Positions 11,316 through 24,239 of a stretch of DNA of 64,000 nucleotides are shown here, piece by piece. The notes beneath the pieces were generated by a model, which had not been told where the DNA came from, made no database searches, and saw only the letters and a program-made list of their open reading frames with translations. A program made the position numbers and the translations under genes. The stretch is taken from positions 746,501 through 810,500 of the forward strand of contig CM038925.1 of the NCBI GenBank assembly GCA_021904315.1. Reading direction: 5' to 3'. Numbering within the stretch: position 1 is the first letter of the stretch; every line of letters starts with the position of its first letter. This DNA is from Sphagnum magellanicum. Its lineage: Eukaryota > Streptophyta > Sphagnopsida > Sphagnales > Sphagnaceae.

Positions 11316-11990
11316 ATGGCGGACGGCCTTTCTCAAATTGCAATTGAGAAACTAGACAAGAACAATTTCCAAGTGTGGAAATTTAGGATTATGAATTTCT
11401 TGATGGGGAAAGGCTACTGGGAATTCATAATCGGTGATGAGACAGAACCTCCTCTCCCAGAAAACCCCACACAACAGCAAATTCAAGCTAATAAAACTTG
11501 GCATGAAAAAGAAAGGAAAGTCTTGTATTGGCTTTCTGTGAGTGTGTCCGATTCCATGATTGTGCATATTCAAGATGCAAAATCACCCAAGCAAGCTCGG
11601 GATACATTGGTGAAGATGTATAGCACCAATACACAAGCCCGCAAAATGCAGCTCAAGCAAGAGTTGCATAATCTCCAGAAAAACAAAATGAACATCAATG
11701 ACTATTCTACAAAGGTGAAAAACCTTGTAGATGCTCTTGCATCTATAGGAGCCCCTGTAGATGATGAAGATTTAGTGGCCGTGACCTTAAATGGACTTGG
11801 AAAAGACTATAGCCAGTTCCATACTTCAATTGCAGTTCGAGAAACATTTCCCAACTTCCAAGATTTAATAACACTACTTATAAGTGAAGATATGAGAATT
11901 GTTAGTACTTCATCCAATGGAGGATCACAAGAAAGTGCTTTCTACTCAAATACCAATAGAGGTAGAGGCAGAGGTGGTAAAACCTCATTT
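11316..11990 (+). pseudogene. Copia gag region
   Basis: This starts MADGLSQIAIEKLDKNNFQV. The stretch NNFQVWKFRIMNFLMGKGYW is the DUF4219/UBN2 type of copia nucleocapsid precursor, followed by helices with TLVKMY and KMQLKQELHNL. The end is rich in Arg and Gly (NRGRGRGGK), as expected of a nucleic-acid-binding tail. A degraded zinc-knuckle-like stretch follows near 12.15 kb. The protein packages element RNA in cytoplasmic particles. The start codon is the first ATG after the leader. Part of the broken element at 9754-15896. Confidence 0.9.
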
Positions 11991-12329
11991 CGAGGTTGAC
12001 CCGGAAGCTTGCATGGTGGACATCATTAACATGAAGGTCAAGCTCATGGAGGTGGACGAGGAAACTTTGGAGGAAGAGGAAGTCGAGGAAGTCGTGGAGG
12101 TCGTGGTGAAAGCCATCGAGGTCAACAACCAAATAACGATTCAAATTGCTACTATTGCGGGAAACTTGGGTACATGGCCAACAACAGTTATCAAAGGGAG
12201 CATGATGCACAAAGTGGAAAGCTGCAACAAAGGAATTATGCATCAACTAGCAATCAAGGTGATGAGCAACTGTTTGTGATGCAGCACATGGCAAATTCAA
12301 TGATAGGAGGTGTATCAGACAACAATGTT

Positions 12330-12570
12330 TGGTATGTGGATTCTGGAGCTTCAAACCACATGACTAGCCATGGAGAATGGTTTAGAAACGCAAAGGATTT
12401 AAAGACACCAGGGTTTGTGGAAACTGGTGATGACACTACACATCCCATCACACAAATTGGCAAGGTGCCATTGTCCATGCAAGATGGGCACACAAAGTAC
12501 CTAAAAGATGTACTTCATGTTCTAACCATAACAAAAAATTTGGTCTCCGTAGGCCAGATGGTGGAACAAG
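12330..12570 (+). pseudogene. Copia protease region
   Basis: The motif WYVDSGASNHMT is the aspartic protease active site of copia elements (DSG with the following A-NH), which cuts the polyprotein in the particle. It lies between gag and integrase, as the family requires. Part of the broken element. Confidence 0.88.
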
Positions 12571-12739
12571 GTTTACAGGTGACATTTAACCCAAATGAAT
12601 GTTTTGTGGAAGACATGAAGAACCAAGGCAAATTGATTGCAAAAGGAGAAAGGAATGGACGAATGTTCACCTTGGATGTGAACATGCCTGAGGTGAATTC
12701 CATGTTATTCACACATGGAAAATGAGTTGGAGACATTTG

Positions 12740-13420
12740 AATTTGGCACAAGCGGGTTGGCCATGTTAATCTCCAACGTCTTAAGTTCATGGAGAAACAA
12801 AATCTTGTTGGAGGTCTTCCCAAATTTGGAGCAGAAGAGGTGATGTCAAAGGTTTGTGAAGCATGCCAATTGGGGAAGCAAGCTAGGCATCCATTCCCAA
12901 CTCAAACAACTCATGTAAGTTCCAAACTTTTGGAAATGATCCACTAAGATGTGTGGACCACGAAGACAGAATCCATTGGAGGATGCAAGTACTACGTGAG
13001 TTTCATTGATGACCGCACAAGGAAGGTGTGGGTCTACTTCATGAAACACAAAGGTGAAGTGTTTCAACATTTTTTGCATTTCAAAGCAATGGTGGAGAAG
13101 GAGAAGGGTGTGAGCATCAAATGCCTAAGGTCCGATGGAAGGGGAGAGTATTTTTCAAATGAATTCAGTGAGTATTTGAAGGAGCATGGGATTCAAAGGA
13201 AATACTCATGTAGTTATTCCCCACAACAGAATGGAGTTGCTAAAAGGAAAAACAGGCACATTGCAGAAATAGCACGTGCCATGTTGAATGAGAAGAATTT
13301 GCCAAATTACTTTTGGGCAGAAGCGGTAACAACTGTAATCTACATCATGAATCGAACACCCACAGCGGTAGTTCATGGCATGACACTTGAAGAAAAATTC
13401 ACAGGCAAGAAACCCGATGT
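12740..13420 (+). pseudogene. Copia integrase region
   Basis: A His/Cys segment (WHKRVGHVNL ... VCEACQLGKQ) near 12.74-12.9 kb is the GAG-pre-integrase zinc-binding domain. The catalytic core follows, with VSFIDDRTRKVWVYFMK, LRSDGRGEYFSNEF and SPQQNGVAKRKNR. These carry the D, D and E positions of a DDE integrase. It would insert element DNA into the nuclear genome. Its position before the reverse transcriptase defines copia rather than gypsy. Part of the broken element. Confidence 0.9.
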
Positions 13421-14119
13421 TTCACACCTCAGAGTGTTTGGTTGCATTGCATACGTGCATGTTCCTGATGAGAAGAAATCAAAACTAGACCCAAAAGCTA
13501 AAAAATGTATTTTCATTGGATACTTTTCAGAACAAAAGGGATATAGATGTTTCAGTCCTTCCACTCGGAAGTTACAAGTGAGTAGAGATGTTGTGTTTGA
13601 TGAGATGGCTAGTTGGTATTCACCACTGAAGGTAGTAGAAGATGGAGAAGCTAAAAATGGTGATGTTTCATCAAATGTGGAACAAGAATCACAATTAATT
13701 AGTGGACCACAAGAGTCTTCAATTAGTGGGTCCAGTAGCACTCCATGGAAAGGAAGATTAAGATCTTCAAACATTGTACATGGTAGTTCTCAAACATCAT
13801 CTAGAAATCCTCATGTAGATGGTGAATCAGGTGAGTCAAAGAAAAGTGAGGGTGAAGAATCAAGAATCGCCTCAGTTACTACTCCTAGAGCTCAGATGGC
13901 CAAGAAAGCTTTGAAAACACCTGACAACAATAATGGAGTACGAAGATCCACACGAGTCAAGTACCCTGTACAAAGACTCACATATGATGGCTTTGTAGCT
14001 CATCATTACGCATACATGGTGAAAGTTATACAAGAGGTTGAACCCACTTGTTTTGAACAAGCGGTTGGAAACCCTAAGTGGGACAATGCCATGGATGAAG
14101 AGATGGCGGCTTTGGATGC

Positions 14120-14850
14120 GAATGCTACTTGGGAATTGGTAGCCTTACCAGAAGACAAGAAAGCAATTGGGTGCAAATGGGTGTACAAAGTCAAACACAA
14201 TGCAGATGGATCTGTGAGCAAATACAAAGCAAGATTGGTTGCCAAAGGTTATGCCCAAACGTATGGCATAGACTATGAGGAGACCTATAGTCCAGTTGCC
14301 AAAATGACAACTGTAAGAGCAATCATTGTTATGGCAGCAGCAAAAGGATGGTCTTTACATCAAATGGATGTAAAGAATGCCTTTTTTCATGGAGATTTAC
14401 AGGAAGAAGTGTACATGGAACAACCACCAGGTTATGTGGACCAAACACATCCTAACTTGGTTTGTAGGTTGAAGAAAGCTCGGTATGGCTTGAAGCAAGC
14501 TCCTAGAGTTTGGTCAGACAAGATAGGTCAGTATCTTGTCACAAGTGGATTTCAAACATCCAATGTAGATTTTTCATTATATGTGAAAAAGACAGATCAT
14601 GGGATTGTAGTCATAATCATCTATGTTGATGACTTGATTATCACAGGAGATAGTGATGCAGACATCTCTAATTTGAAGAAGCTTTTGAAGCAAAAGTTTG
14701 AGATGAAGGATTTGGGAGAGTTGCGTTATTTCCTCGGCATTGAGGTAATCAAGTCCCCTAAAGGGATATGGTTACTACAAAGGCAATATGCCTTGAACAA
14801 ATTGTCCGAATATGGGATGACGGGTTGTAAACCCATTTCAATTCCATTAG
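14120..14850 (+). pseudogene. Copia reverse transcriptase region (RVT_2)
   Basis: The landmarks WELVALPEDKKAIGCKWVYK, YKARLVAKGYAQ, QMDVKNAFFHGDL and the catalytic YVDDLIITG are in the right order, and this domain reads openly over its length. It copies element RNA into DNA using the initiator tRNA primer. A low-complexity Ser-rich linker (about 13.65-13.9 kb) separates it from the integrase. Confidence 0.95.
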
Positions 14851-15009
14851 AGCAAAATGTGAAGTTAAGTGCAGATGAAGGAGAGCTCGTGGAGGATACC
14901 ACTATGTACAGACGCATAGTGGGGAGTTTGATTTACATGACCATCACAAGGCTAGATTTGAGTTATGCAGTTGGAGTGGTGAGTCAATTCATGCAAACAC
15001 CACGAAAAC

Positions 15010-15600
15010 CACATTTGGATGCAGTGAGGCGCGTACTGAGGTACATAAAACATACCTTGCAGTGTGGAATTTTTTATGAAGCCAAGAGCCAGTTATAAGT
15101 ACATGGATACACGGATGCTGATTGGGCTAGCAATGTTTCAGATAGAAGATCAACCAATGGTTTCATGTTTTCTTTTGGAAGTGGTGCTGTTAGTTGGAGC
15201 AATAAGAAACAACCAACAGTTGCATTATCAAGCACAGAAGCAGAATATAGAGGTGCAGTAATTGTTGCATGTGAAGTAATTTGGTTACAAAAACTACTCT
15301 CAGATTTGGGACAGTCAATGGATGCTCCTGTTGTCATCTATTGTGATAACATTAGTAGCATACTACTTGCTAACAACCTGGTCTATCATGCTAGGACAAA
15401 GCACATTGAGGTGCACTACCACTTTATTAGAGAAAAAGTTCTAGCAAAAGAAATTGACCTCATTCATGTCAATACTGAAAATCAAGTTGCTGACATTTTC
15501 ACAAAGGCTTTAGGTACAGACAAGCTAAGGAAGTTTCGAAAAATGCTTGGTGTACTAGAAATGGATTTGAGCTTGAAGGGGAGTGTTGTGAATTCAAGCT
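15010..15600 (+). pseudogene. Copia RNase H region
   Basis: RVLRYIKHTLQCGI, then VSWSNKKQPTVALSSTEAEY, IYCDNISSILLANN and RTKHIEVHYHFIRE are the standard C-terminal RNase H landmarks of copia polyproteins, with acidic catalytic positions in STEAEY and CDN. It ends with LRKFRKMLGV just before the polypurine tract. Part of the broken element. Confidence 0.92.
15575..15583 (+). other. Copia polypurine tract
   Basis: GAAGGGGAG lies against the 3' LTR and is the usual primer for plus-strand DNA synthesis. Confidence 0.88.
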
Positions 15601-15896
15601 CAACTAGTTAGGTTTCATTAGTTACTAGAGTAGGAAAGTAACTATGTTACTTTCACAAGGTTGAATTACCTTCGTTACTTATTTTAGTTTGGTTATTTGT
15701 GGTTTGGTCTTGTAGTTAAATACCTTGGTGTTGATGGTTTGCTTCTCTTTTCTTCATTACACAAGTTTGTGTATTTCATGTGACAAGAACCTTGGAGAGT
15801 TCTTGATGATGTGCTTTGTGTTGTGAGCATTATGTTGTAGTTTCCTTTCAATAAAGATTTATGTTTGCACTTGAGTAGATCTCCTATTTGTTAACA
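15584..15896 (+). repeat. Copia 3' LTR
   Basis: 313 bp, the same as the 5' LTR as far as read, with AATAAA at 15850-15855. Followed by the GGGCA target duplication. Confidence 0.95.
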
Positions 15897-15901
15897 GGGC
15901 A

Positions 15902-17100
15902 ATGTCTAATTAGAAACATACACCTAGATCAAATGATGAGTTTTACACAAGGAAATACATTCACAAAAAAGGCTAATCAAACATACAATGCAAATGACAA
16001 AAACAAGGCCAAACATATTGAGACAAATAAAGTGAATGATTAGGTGTACACAGAATAGGCCACTCATAGACAAAAAATATTTTTAATAAGATTGATACTT
16101 CAAGGACAAGCTCACATATATATGGACAATGGTAATGAAATAAAGTTTGAAGTACAAGGAGATAAGGTCTAATAAAGACATAGACAAGGATATTCACACA
16201 TACACAAGCATAGGGATTTGTTGTTGCAGACAAATTCATTGCTAAAAGTACATTTAGCATCAAACGCCTCTAAAAGCAAACCCTTTGGCAATGTTTCACA
16301 AATATAGACATACAAAATTGACATTGGCACACAAAAGTACACAAGATGAATATTTGATAAGAAAGTGTAAAGATTGGGTGAATGTAGAAAGTTTGGACAT
16401 TTAAAACTACTAGTTTCTACAGGTCTTAGCCGATATTTGGAAAGAAGTTCTAGGTACCTTTTTGGAAATGTTGAACTTTGCATAATGATTGTTTTTATAG
16501 AGTGGTATAGAAGGATTTTGAATCTAAATTGGCTTGTTGACAATTGTTTTATGCAAGGAGAACACCAAGAGTGAAGACAAATGTATTGTGCCCTAGATTT
16601 CTAAATTTTGTATTTTACATATCAATCGTCTCTCCTACAATGCCCTTGAATTGCACAAAAGAAGAAGGATGAGAACCCATCCTTCAAATCATTGGTCTCA
16701 CCTAAACCCTAAAATTTCATAAAAGCAGGAGAAGAACATACTTAATAGTGGGGGTGCTCATTGGGTTGGCCTTGAATGACTTTGGAATGTGTTCGCCTCG
16801 AGTTGTCCTGGAGAAAGATCACTAAGTGTGCACTTCCTTTTCAACTATGTTTGCTTCGTCGAATGTTCTTCGTTCCCAAGCACATTTCCTTCCTTTATCA
16901 AAAGAGTGTGAAAGGGAGAAAGGAAGTGAAATGGCGAGACAAAGCTTGGGAAAGTGCAAGAGATTGAGGGAGTGCAAGGGTGCGAGAAAGAGGATAATGA
17001 AAACACAAGAGAGAAAATAAAATAAAAAATGAAAGCGAGAGAATGAGAGTGAAAGACAAAAATGGAAATTGAGAAAGTGAAAATGAGAGCAAAGCCCAAA
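15902..17100. other. No gene recognised
   Basis: Flank of the copia insertion. Short frames on both strands (for example 16169-16543 minus and 16374-16574 plus) overlap one another and have no recognisable domain. Purine-rich GAGAAAG-type sequence fills about 16900-17090. Confidence 0.35.
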
Positions 17101-17126
17101 CTGTTTTTTTTTGAGGGGTGATGTTT

Positions 17127-17166
17127 GGATGGATGGATGGATAGACGGATGGAAGGATGGATGGAG
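17127..17166 (+). repeat. (GGAT)n microsatellite
   Basis: About ten GGAT units with a few substitutions, following a T-rich run and GAGGGG. Confidence 0.9.
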
Positions 17167-17499
17167 TGTTGAAAAAAATTAAAATTGGGGATTTATATTT
17201 TATATGCCAAAAAAAATTATGAAGGTAGAAGGATAAAATATATATCCAAAAAGAAGATGAAAATAATATGGGGATTTATTTTTCCTTTGTCAAAAAGAAA
17301 TATCTAGGTTGAAGGAAGAAAAATATGATAATTGGGGATTTATTTTTTGGTTAACATAAAATATATATCTACATTTTAAGGGTAAAAAGATGAAAATTGA
17401 AGATAAAAAGTTTTGAATAATGTAATGTATGAATAATGATCATTTAAACTAATTTATAACCCAATGTCCAAGGATCTTATGGTTTTGTGGTAAGATTAC

Positions 17500-17850
17500 T
17501 ACAAGAATGTTTGAATGGTTTAGGGTTTAGGTTGAACATGCTTAAGGTTTGAAGGTTATGAGGATGTCAGGTTTAGGGTTTAGGGTTAAAGGTTTTACAG
17601 GGTTTGTGTTTAAGATGTGAAGTTATTATGGATTTAGGGTTAACGCTTGAATTTTCTATTATATCACATTTTGATTTGAAGTTTTGGAAGATTAAGGTTT
17701 AAGGTTCTTGGGGAACTTTAAAGGGAACAAGTTTAGGGTTTAAGGTATTTAAGGTTTCAAGGAGTTTTGAAGTTGGGTAAATTAAGATATGAAGGTTTGG
17801 AGGTTAAATTATGGTTTAAAGGTTTTAGGGTTTTGGGTTGTGAATGTTAA
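17500..17850 (+). repeat. Degenerate interstitial telomere-like stretch (TTTAGGG type)
   Basis: Repeated GGTTTAGGG, TTTAGGGTT and TTAAGG words are spread over about 350 bp, for example GGTTTAGGGTTTAGGGTTA near 17570. The plant telomere unit is TTTAGGG. The copies are scattered and interrupted, so this is an old interstitial tract rather than a chromosome end. Confidence 0.6.
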
Positions 17851-18059
17851 ATTGTGTAATTCAATGTTATCACTTTTTGGAGTATTGAACATATTGGAAA
17901 TGAAATAGTGTTGAATCACCTCATGAATGTGAGGATGTGTAAAGTGATTCAAATATTTGAATTTATGAGAAAAGCTTTTACGATTTTAAATATTCGTCAT
18001 GATTAATATTCTCCTTAATAAATTGTTTTTCAATGATTCTTTGTTAATCCTTTTAGCAA

Positions 18060-19520
18060 AAGTGATCTACAATTGATATTAATGTGAAGATAAATATGCA
18101 AGATAAATTCGCCTTCATTGTTCTAATGAATAATTCATCATTAAATTATTTATATTTTGGAAATTTTTTGGATAATGTTAGACAAAGGTTAAGGATAAAT
18201 TATTGGCCTACATGATTCCTTTTCAATTAATTTCCCAAAAAATTAATTACTTTTGCAAATTAATAAAGAGTATAATGTCAACACAACCATCACAAATAAA
18301 TTGCATTAAAATTCTTCAATGGATAATTAATGAACTTTTTTTTACCAGATGTGATGGAATAGATATTGTGAAGAAAAAGATTGAACTTGATAAAATGGAT
18401 TAAATATCTTTCTAATTAATTTATCAATTGGATAATATAGTTATAATTTTAACAAATTTGGTAATGGATATCTTTCCAATGAGTCTTGATTAATTAATTT
18501 ATCAAATTTGATTACCATGCATATTAATGTGAAGACAAAGTGACATCTGAATGTTAATTGAATAATTACTTATTTATTATTTCAGAAAATTTGATAGAAA
18601 GGATAGTGCAAAGACAAAGATCCAAGACTAAGTGGCCTCAACATCTTTTGAATAAATACTTGAAGTTATTTATCATTTTAGAATTTTTTAACCAATGGAT
18701 AAATTTGTGAAAATAAATATTCAAGACACTGAAAGTGGCTTCAATGTCTTTTGAATAATTACTTATTTACTAATTTAGAAAAAAAATTGATACATTGATG
18801 GATAATGTGAAGACAATTTAGAAACTACAAGACAATGTGGCTTCATTGTATTTTCAATACATCCAAATAATTTACTATTATAAAAAATTTGAATCAATCA
18901 ATGTGGATAAAATTGTGGAGACAAATATTCATGACAAACAAGTCAATGTGGTCTCAACCTCTTTTGAATTATTATTTAAATTTATATTTTTTGAAAATTT
19001 GAATCATTGTATTCAATGTGAAACCAAAGATTTAAAAGAAACCAGGCTCAACCTCTTTTGAACAATAATTAATATTACTTATTTATTAATTGATTTTTTT
19101 TAATACAATGGTTAAATTATGTTTAAGACAACAATTCAAGACAAAATTCCACCTAATTTTATATTAATTTCAAGTTTTGAATTACTATTACTTAATAAAT
19201 GTATTTTTTAGTTTAGAATTTTTTTTGAAATATCAATTAAATTTTATATTATGTTGATATGGACAATGTAAAGACAAAGATCAAGGACAAAGTGGCCTCC
19301 ATATATTTTCAATAAATACAAGATATTATAAAAAAATTTGAATCAATGGATAATATTGGGAAGGAAATTTAAATTTTTAAAAAATGGCCTCAACAAGCTC
19401 TTTTGAATAATTATTAGTTAATATAATATTAATTTATTATTTAATTTTTTTGATACATAATTACCGAAAAAATGTGAAGACAAAGATTCAAAACAAAGTG
19501 TGGCCTCAATATCCTTCCAA
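18060..19520. repeat. Degenerate tandem array, about 100-bp period
   Basis: The phrase AATGTGAAGACAAAGATTCA and the following AAGTGGCCTCAACATCTTTTG recur in varied form near 18080, 18525, 18605, 18705, 18800, 18915, 19015, 19120, 19260, 19345 and 19470. Spacing is 80-145 bp. An A+T-rich stretch with ATAATTACTTATTTATTA lies between them. Units are too diverged for a clean consensus by eye. Small frames here are by-products of the repeats. Confidence 0.7.
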
Positions 19521-22500
19521 TAAATACAAGTTAATATTTGAATCAATGGATAAATTTGCCAATGCAAATTTTGAATTTGCCAATTCAAAACAAAGACCTA
19601 CTAACCTATTTCAAGGTTATTATGGGAACTTTAGGGTAAATTTTATGGTCCATGTGTAAAGTATAGTGTTGAAAGTTTGTTTGAGGGCTTTTTTTGGTTG
19701 AATCATTCAACACAAGGTTCACCAAAACTTAGACATAGGCAAGGCTCCCCATATTTATAATTTCCAACCTAAAGTTTTTTTTTTCACATTAGTACAATTG
19801 TGTATTTGTCCTTTTAATAGTTATAATTCTTTCATTGAATAAAACACATCAATGCGTTTTGAAAATAATATATGAATATTATGAATTTAAATGCTTTTAA
19901 TTTATCAATTACCCAATAATATTATGATGAATAAAGGAATAGTATGAATAATTTTTTGTAATTCAATCATGAATTATTTTCATTAATATTAATCAAAAAT
20001 GGCATCCTAATAACAATGTATAATTTATTGATTGCCAAAAGTTTCACATTTGAACTATGTTTCCAACTTTCTATAGTTTTTTCATAATAACAATCTTATA
20101 ATTATTTTGATATTAACATGTTGATAGTTAATATCCAAAATTTTGTAAAATTAATGATGTCAATTGATACTAAGGCTTTGAATAGAAAAGAAGTTAGCTT
20201 TTAAGGCTACAAACTGTTTCATTATCTAGGCCTAATGCAAACCCATACAACCATGGCATGGATTGCATCCTAAACATGGTAGGTGAATGACATGATTAAT
20301 TCCAATATTTAGGGTAATAAAACTTTTAACATGTTTCGGTTAATAATACAATCATTTCAAAATATTAAGCTTTCATATTCAAATTATGTTAGATTGTTTG
20401 TTATCACAACTTTCCCAACTACCAATTAATATTCGTAATTTAGTTTGATTACTAGATTTTGCTAGACTTTGTTATTAATATGTATCTAGTTACAACTAGA
20501 CATGTAATCAATAGTTATAATTGAATAAAATACATATTAACTACCCAATGTTGGTTTAAAACATTTATTCTAGATCAATTTTTTTAACTTCAAACTTAGA
20601 TGTTAGGTTGAAATTTCTTGAGTTTAAAATAGGATAAATATCATGTACACAATCAAATAAAAAGAATGAAGATGTGTCTGAATGGGAAGGATGAAAACTT
20701 TAACAAATTTTGGTTGAAATTGACAATGTACATATTATATGCATAAAGGATTAATATATGTATTTATCAATTACTATTGAATAGAGTAGAAGTCAATGTC
20801 AAATTGGTCAAAGAAAGTAAATCAATTAGTACAAAACATACTATGATGATTTTCCCCACCAGTCTACCCCCTCATATTAGTTGACATGTTTAACTGTCAT
20901 TGTAGATTTAAATATTCAGAAAATTTCCAATAATAAAATGTAATTAATTATTGTTAGACTTTCAAATAAATCTATTTAATTGACTGGAGATAGTCTACAT
21001 CAAAATTACATATTAATTTGTATACTAGACTTGGTAAATACCAACTATATTTATATCTTAATATTTTCATGTAAGTCTAGTTGTTTTGCCCTAGGAAGTT
21101 CATGTGATGCACATAATGAGTCCCAAAATGGTATCATGATTCCACGAAATGATTTTCAATCAAAGAGGCACTAGACCACATGGTGCCCATTAAGTTTGTC
21201 AATTTCCACCAACATATCCTAAGAAATGGGATGTAAATTCATGATAAAAGTTCCAGTTTATATTAAGAATTTCCTCATCATTTTGACCTAAAGTTTTGTA
21301 ATACACATAGTTTCACAAAATATCATGTTAAAAGGTAGAAATTTCCAAATTAATTAAATTAAAGCCATATGCATCATGCTAGTAACTTAGAATAATTACT
21401 AGTGGTAGACTTAGTACCATTTCTTATTAATAATATAAATGTTTAATTTAATTTAATATGATATTAATAAGTTTTTAATGGGCAAATAAATTATATAAAT
21501 TTTCCCACTACTTACAAGTCTTCAAATTTTATTTTATTTCAATGCATAGTAATAATAATAATATATAATATATCAAATATGCATGATAGGTGAATCAAAT
21601 ATATATTACCAAATTTAATAATATTAACAACAATTTTGGTGCATGGAATCTAAATTTGAACATTGTAGGAAAATATTCAATCCAAAGTGTTTATAATGGG
21701 TATTGGTGGGTAGGTTTGATTACATGGGGCTTGTGGATGGACATTAGTAATAGAAGGTGATGAGCCATGAAAAGGTTGAAGAAAAGTTATCAAATTTTTT
21801 TTGTGTTCTTGGGGGCAACCCAGTGCATTGTGTTGTTCATGAATATATAAATTTGTGTTATATTAGGAAGTGCTTGGGGGGGGGGGAGGTTAATATGTTG
21901 TGTTGTTTTGAGTGAGGATGAACAAACTTTGTTGAATTTGGTTTTAGACTTTCAATAAAACTTAGCTAGTGAATAATCCAATTTTTTGCACTTAGGTTGA
22001 CAATTGTCAATTTTTTTGGTAATATGCTAGATTAGTTGATAGATGGGGAATGAAGGATTTGGAGTTGGATTTTGTTTGCAAATCAATTGTGCATGAGTTG
22101 ATAGACTTAAAGTTGAAATATTTATATCATGTGTGCGTTTACTCATAATCATGATGGTGCTGGTCACATGCATGCACATAAAATTTTGACATGAGTTCTG
22201 AGTGTGGTTTGGAAACACTAAAATTCTATAAGATTTTCATATTATATAACATCATGCCTAAAGTGCCACATTCACCTAGTATATACTAAGTGGTAGTAGC
22301 AAAATGTGGTTCAGAAGCACCAACATTCCATCAAATTTTCACACAATAGCATGTTTAAAAACCACTTGGTAATTGTTTAAAAGTTCCTCTTACAAGTCCT
22401 ATAATCTGTAAGTCTAATCTTTAGAGATAGTTTTAAACTTAAAAACCAAAATTAGTTGGTCAATTTATAATATAAAACTAGTATCATTTTTAATCCCCAT

Positions 22501-24239
22501 TTAAAAACTAAATGGTTATATTATTTAGTATCATTTTGTGTGACAATAGGTTTTTGCATTGTACAAATTATTGATATTCTCACATTGATACTAGTTTGAA
22601 AATGCCACATTGATCTAGCCTAAACTATTTCTGAATTTTTGTAGGTTTAGTTGCCCCATAAATTATTAATAAAACACAATGGCAAAATTGGCACAAAAGT
22701 GACAATGCGAAGAAGACATAAGAAGTCAAGCACATGAATGTGTGTTAAAGGCAAAAAGATCAATGGGTCACCCATAATAAGCATTGGGAATGGATGGAAA
22801 GGTTTAAGGCATCCACATCAAAATAATATATTAACCATGATTGACAGGCTACTAGAATTTAAGTAGGTTTTCACATCAAAATATTGAGTCAAAAAATGAA
22901 ATATTAACCATGACAAGGCTAAACTCTAGTATATTGTGAAGAACATCAATGTGGGAGACAAGGGATAAAGAGGGATGGTTGCCATCCTCTGTTGAATTTG
23001 GAATGTTGGTCTTCTATTTGAATGACCTTAAGGATAGCTCAAAACTAAACATGAAAGGACAAATGTAAGCCCAAAAACAAGGTGACTTAAAATATATTAA
23101 ATTTTTTGTGTAACTAATGTCAAGTCAAGTCATTGATTTGTCACTAACATTATAAGAAATATGGGTTAATATGCTATTAGGGTTTAACAAATATTTAATT
23201 AATTTAAGACTTTACAAAAGTTCAAAAATCCAAACATTAACCTGACAATGTTATATTTATTCAAACTTTCAATTATAAATCACTTGGTGGACACCATGAC
23301 CAAAAGGAAAAGTTCAAAAACAAACACACAAAATGTAGCCTTTTGTGTATGTGTTTAAATTTATTCATGAAGGGAAAAATAAAGTTCAAAAGTAATTATA
23401 TGTAGGGTTGTGAAAAATAAAGTGCAAGACTCACATTCTATAATAAGTCTTGTGTTGTATGATATCAAGCTTTGAAAGAAAAAACTTCAAAGTTGTGAGC
23501 TAATTTTTTCTTTGGTGGACGAATTGAAATCATGAGCTTATGATGATGCTAATGATGTTTGATGATGAAAATAACGACATGGTGTGAGTGTTGCAATATT
23601 GATTGAAAAAATATAAATTCAACTACATGTTGAATTTTTTAAATTGAATTATGCAAATGTTTTATTTCCATAATTGTTACTAATTAAGAAAAATCAATAA
23701 TTATGAGAAATGTAACAATTGCACAATTTGATTTGTTTTTAATTCACAATGTAGTTTAATCTATAATTTATCTTTAACCGTCATTGCAACATGTGTGCTA
23801 AGTTGTTAGGTTGTTGTTTTTAGGAATAATTTGCAAGTTTAAACTCAAAACCCTAAACTTTAATTTCAAACCTTTAAAACTTTAAAAAATAGAAATACAT
23901 TGAATGGTACACCATAGCTAAACCAAAATATGATTCATTTATAACAACACTAACAATTACAACATGGTGACCAATAAAACAATGAATATGAAACCCTGAA
24001 CCCTTATAACATAACAATTTTCATCTTTGTTGGGTAAAATGCTTTCAGTAAGAAAAATTGAAATGCAATAGTATACACAAAGAAATGGTATATATTGTTA
24101 CATTCCATTTTTCTGTGTTGACGATAAACATATATATAAACACATAGAAACAAATCAAATAATTAAACTACAACTATATATTTTAATTTGAAATTAATAT
24201 TTGAACTATATTGAAAAAAAATTATAAACATAATATTTG
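19521..24239. other. No gene recognised
   Basis: 4.7 kb of A+T-rich DNA with only very short frames. An 11-12 bp G run sits near 21880. A diverged duplicate pair of about 60 bp lies at roughly 22203-22262 and 22303-22360 (GTGGTTTGGAAACAC and its relative, each followed by TCAAATTTTCA-like text). Nothing else was recognised. Confidence 0.4.

Larger units (their letters stand above)
9754..15896 (+). mobile_element. Ty1/copia LTR retrotransposon, full length, recent but broken
   Basis: Identical 313-bp direct LTRs (as far as can be read) bound a 6.1-kb element with GGGCA target duplications at 9749-9753 and 15897-15901. Both LTRs start TGTTGTGAA and end TTAACA. Next to the 5' LTR is an initiator-Met tRNA primer-binding site, and next to the 3' LTR a polypurine tract. 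The internal order is gag, protease, integrase, reverse transcriptase, RNase H, which is the copia order. LTR identity puts the insertion in the very recent past. The coding region is nevertheless broken, with roughly three to five breaks, so this copy is a fossil. Whether it could move with proteins from a relative is inference. Confidence 0.96.

Noticed and set aside
11902-12246. 114-residue minus-strand frame, and several others across the copia element (for example 13373-13774 minus)
   Set aside because: They lie opposite the copia coding region, with composition expected of its complement and no domain of their own.
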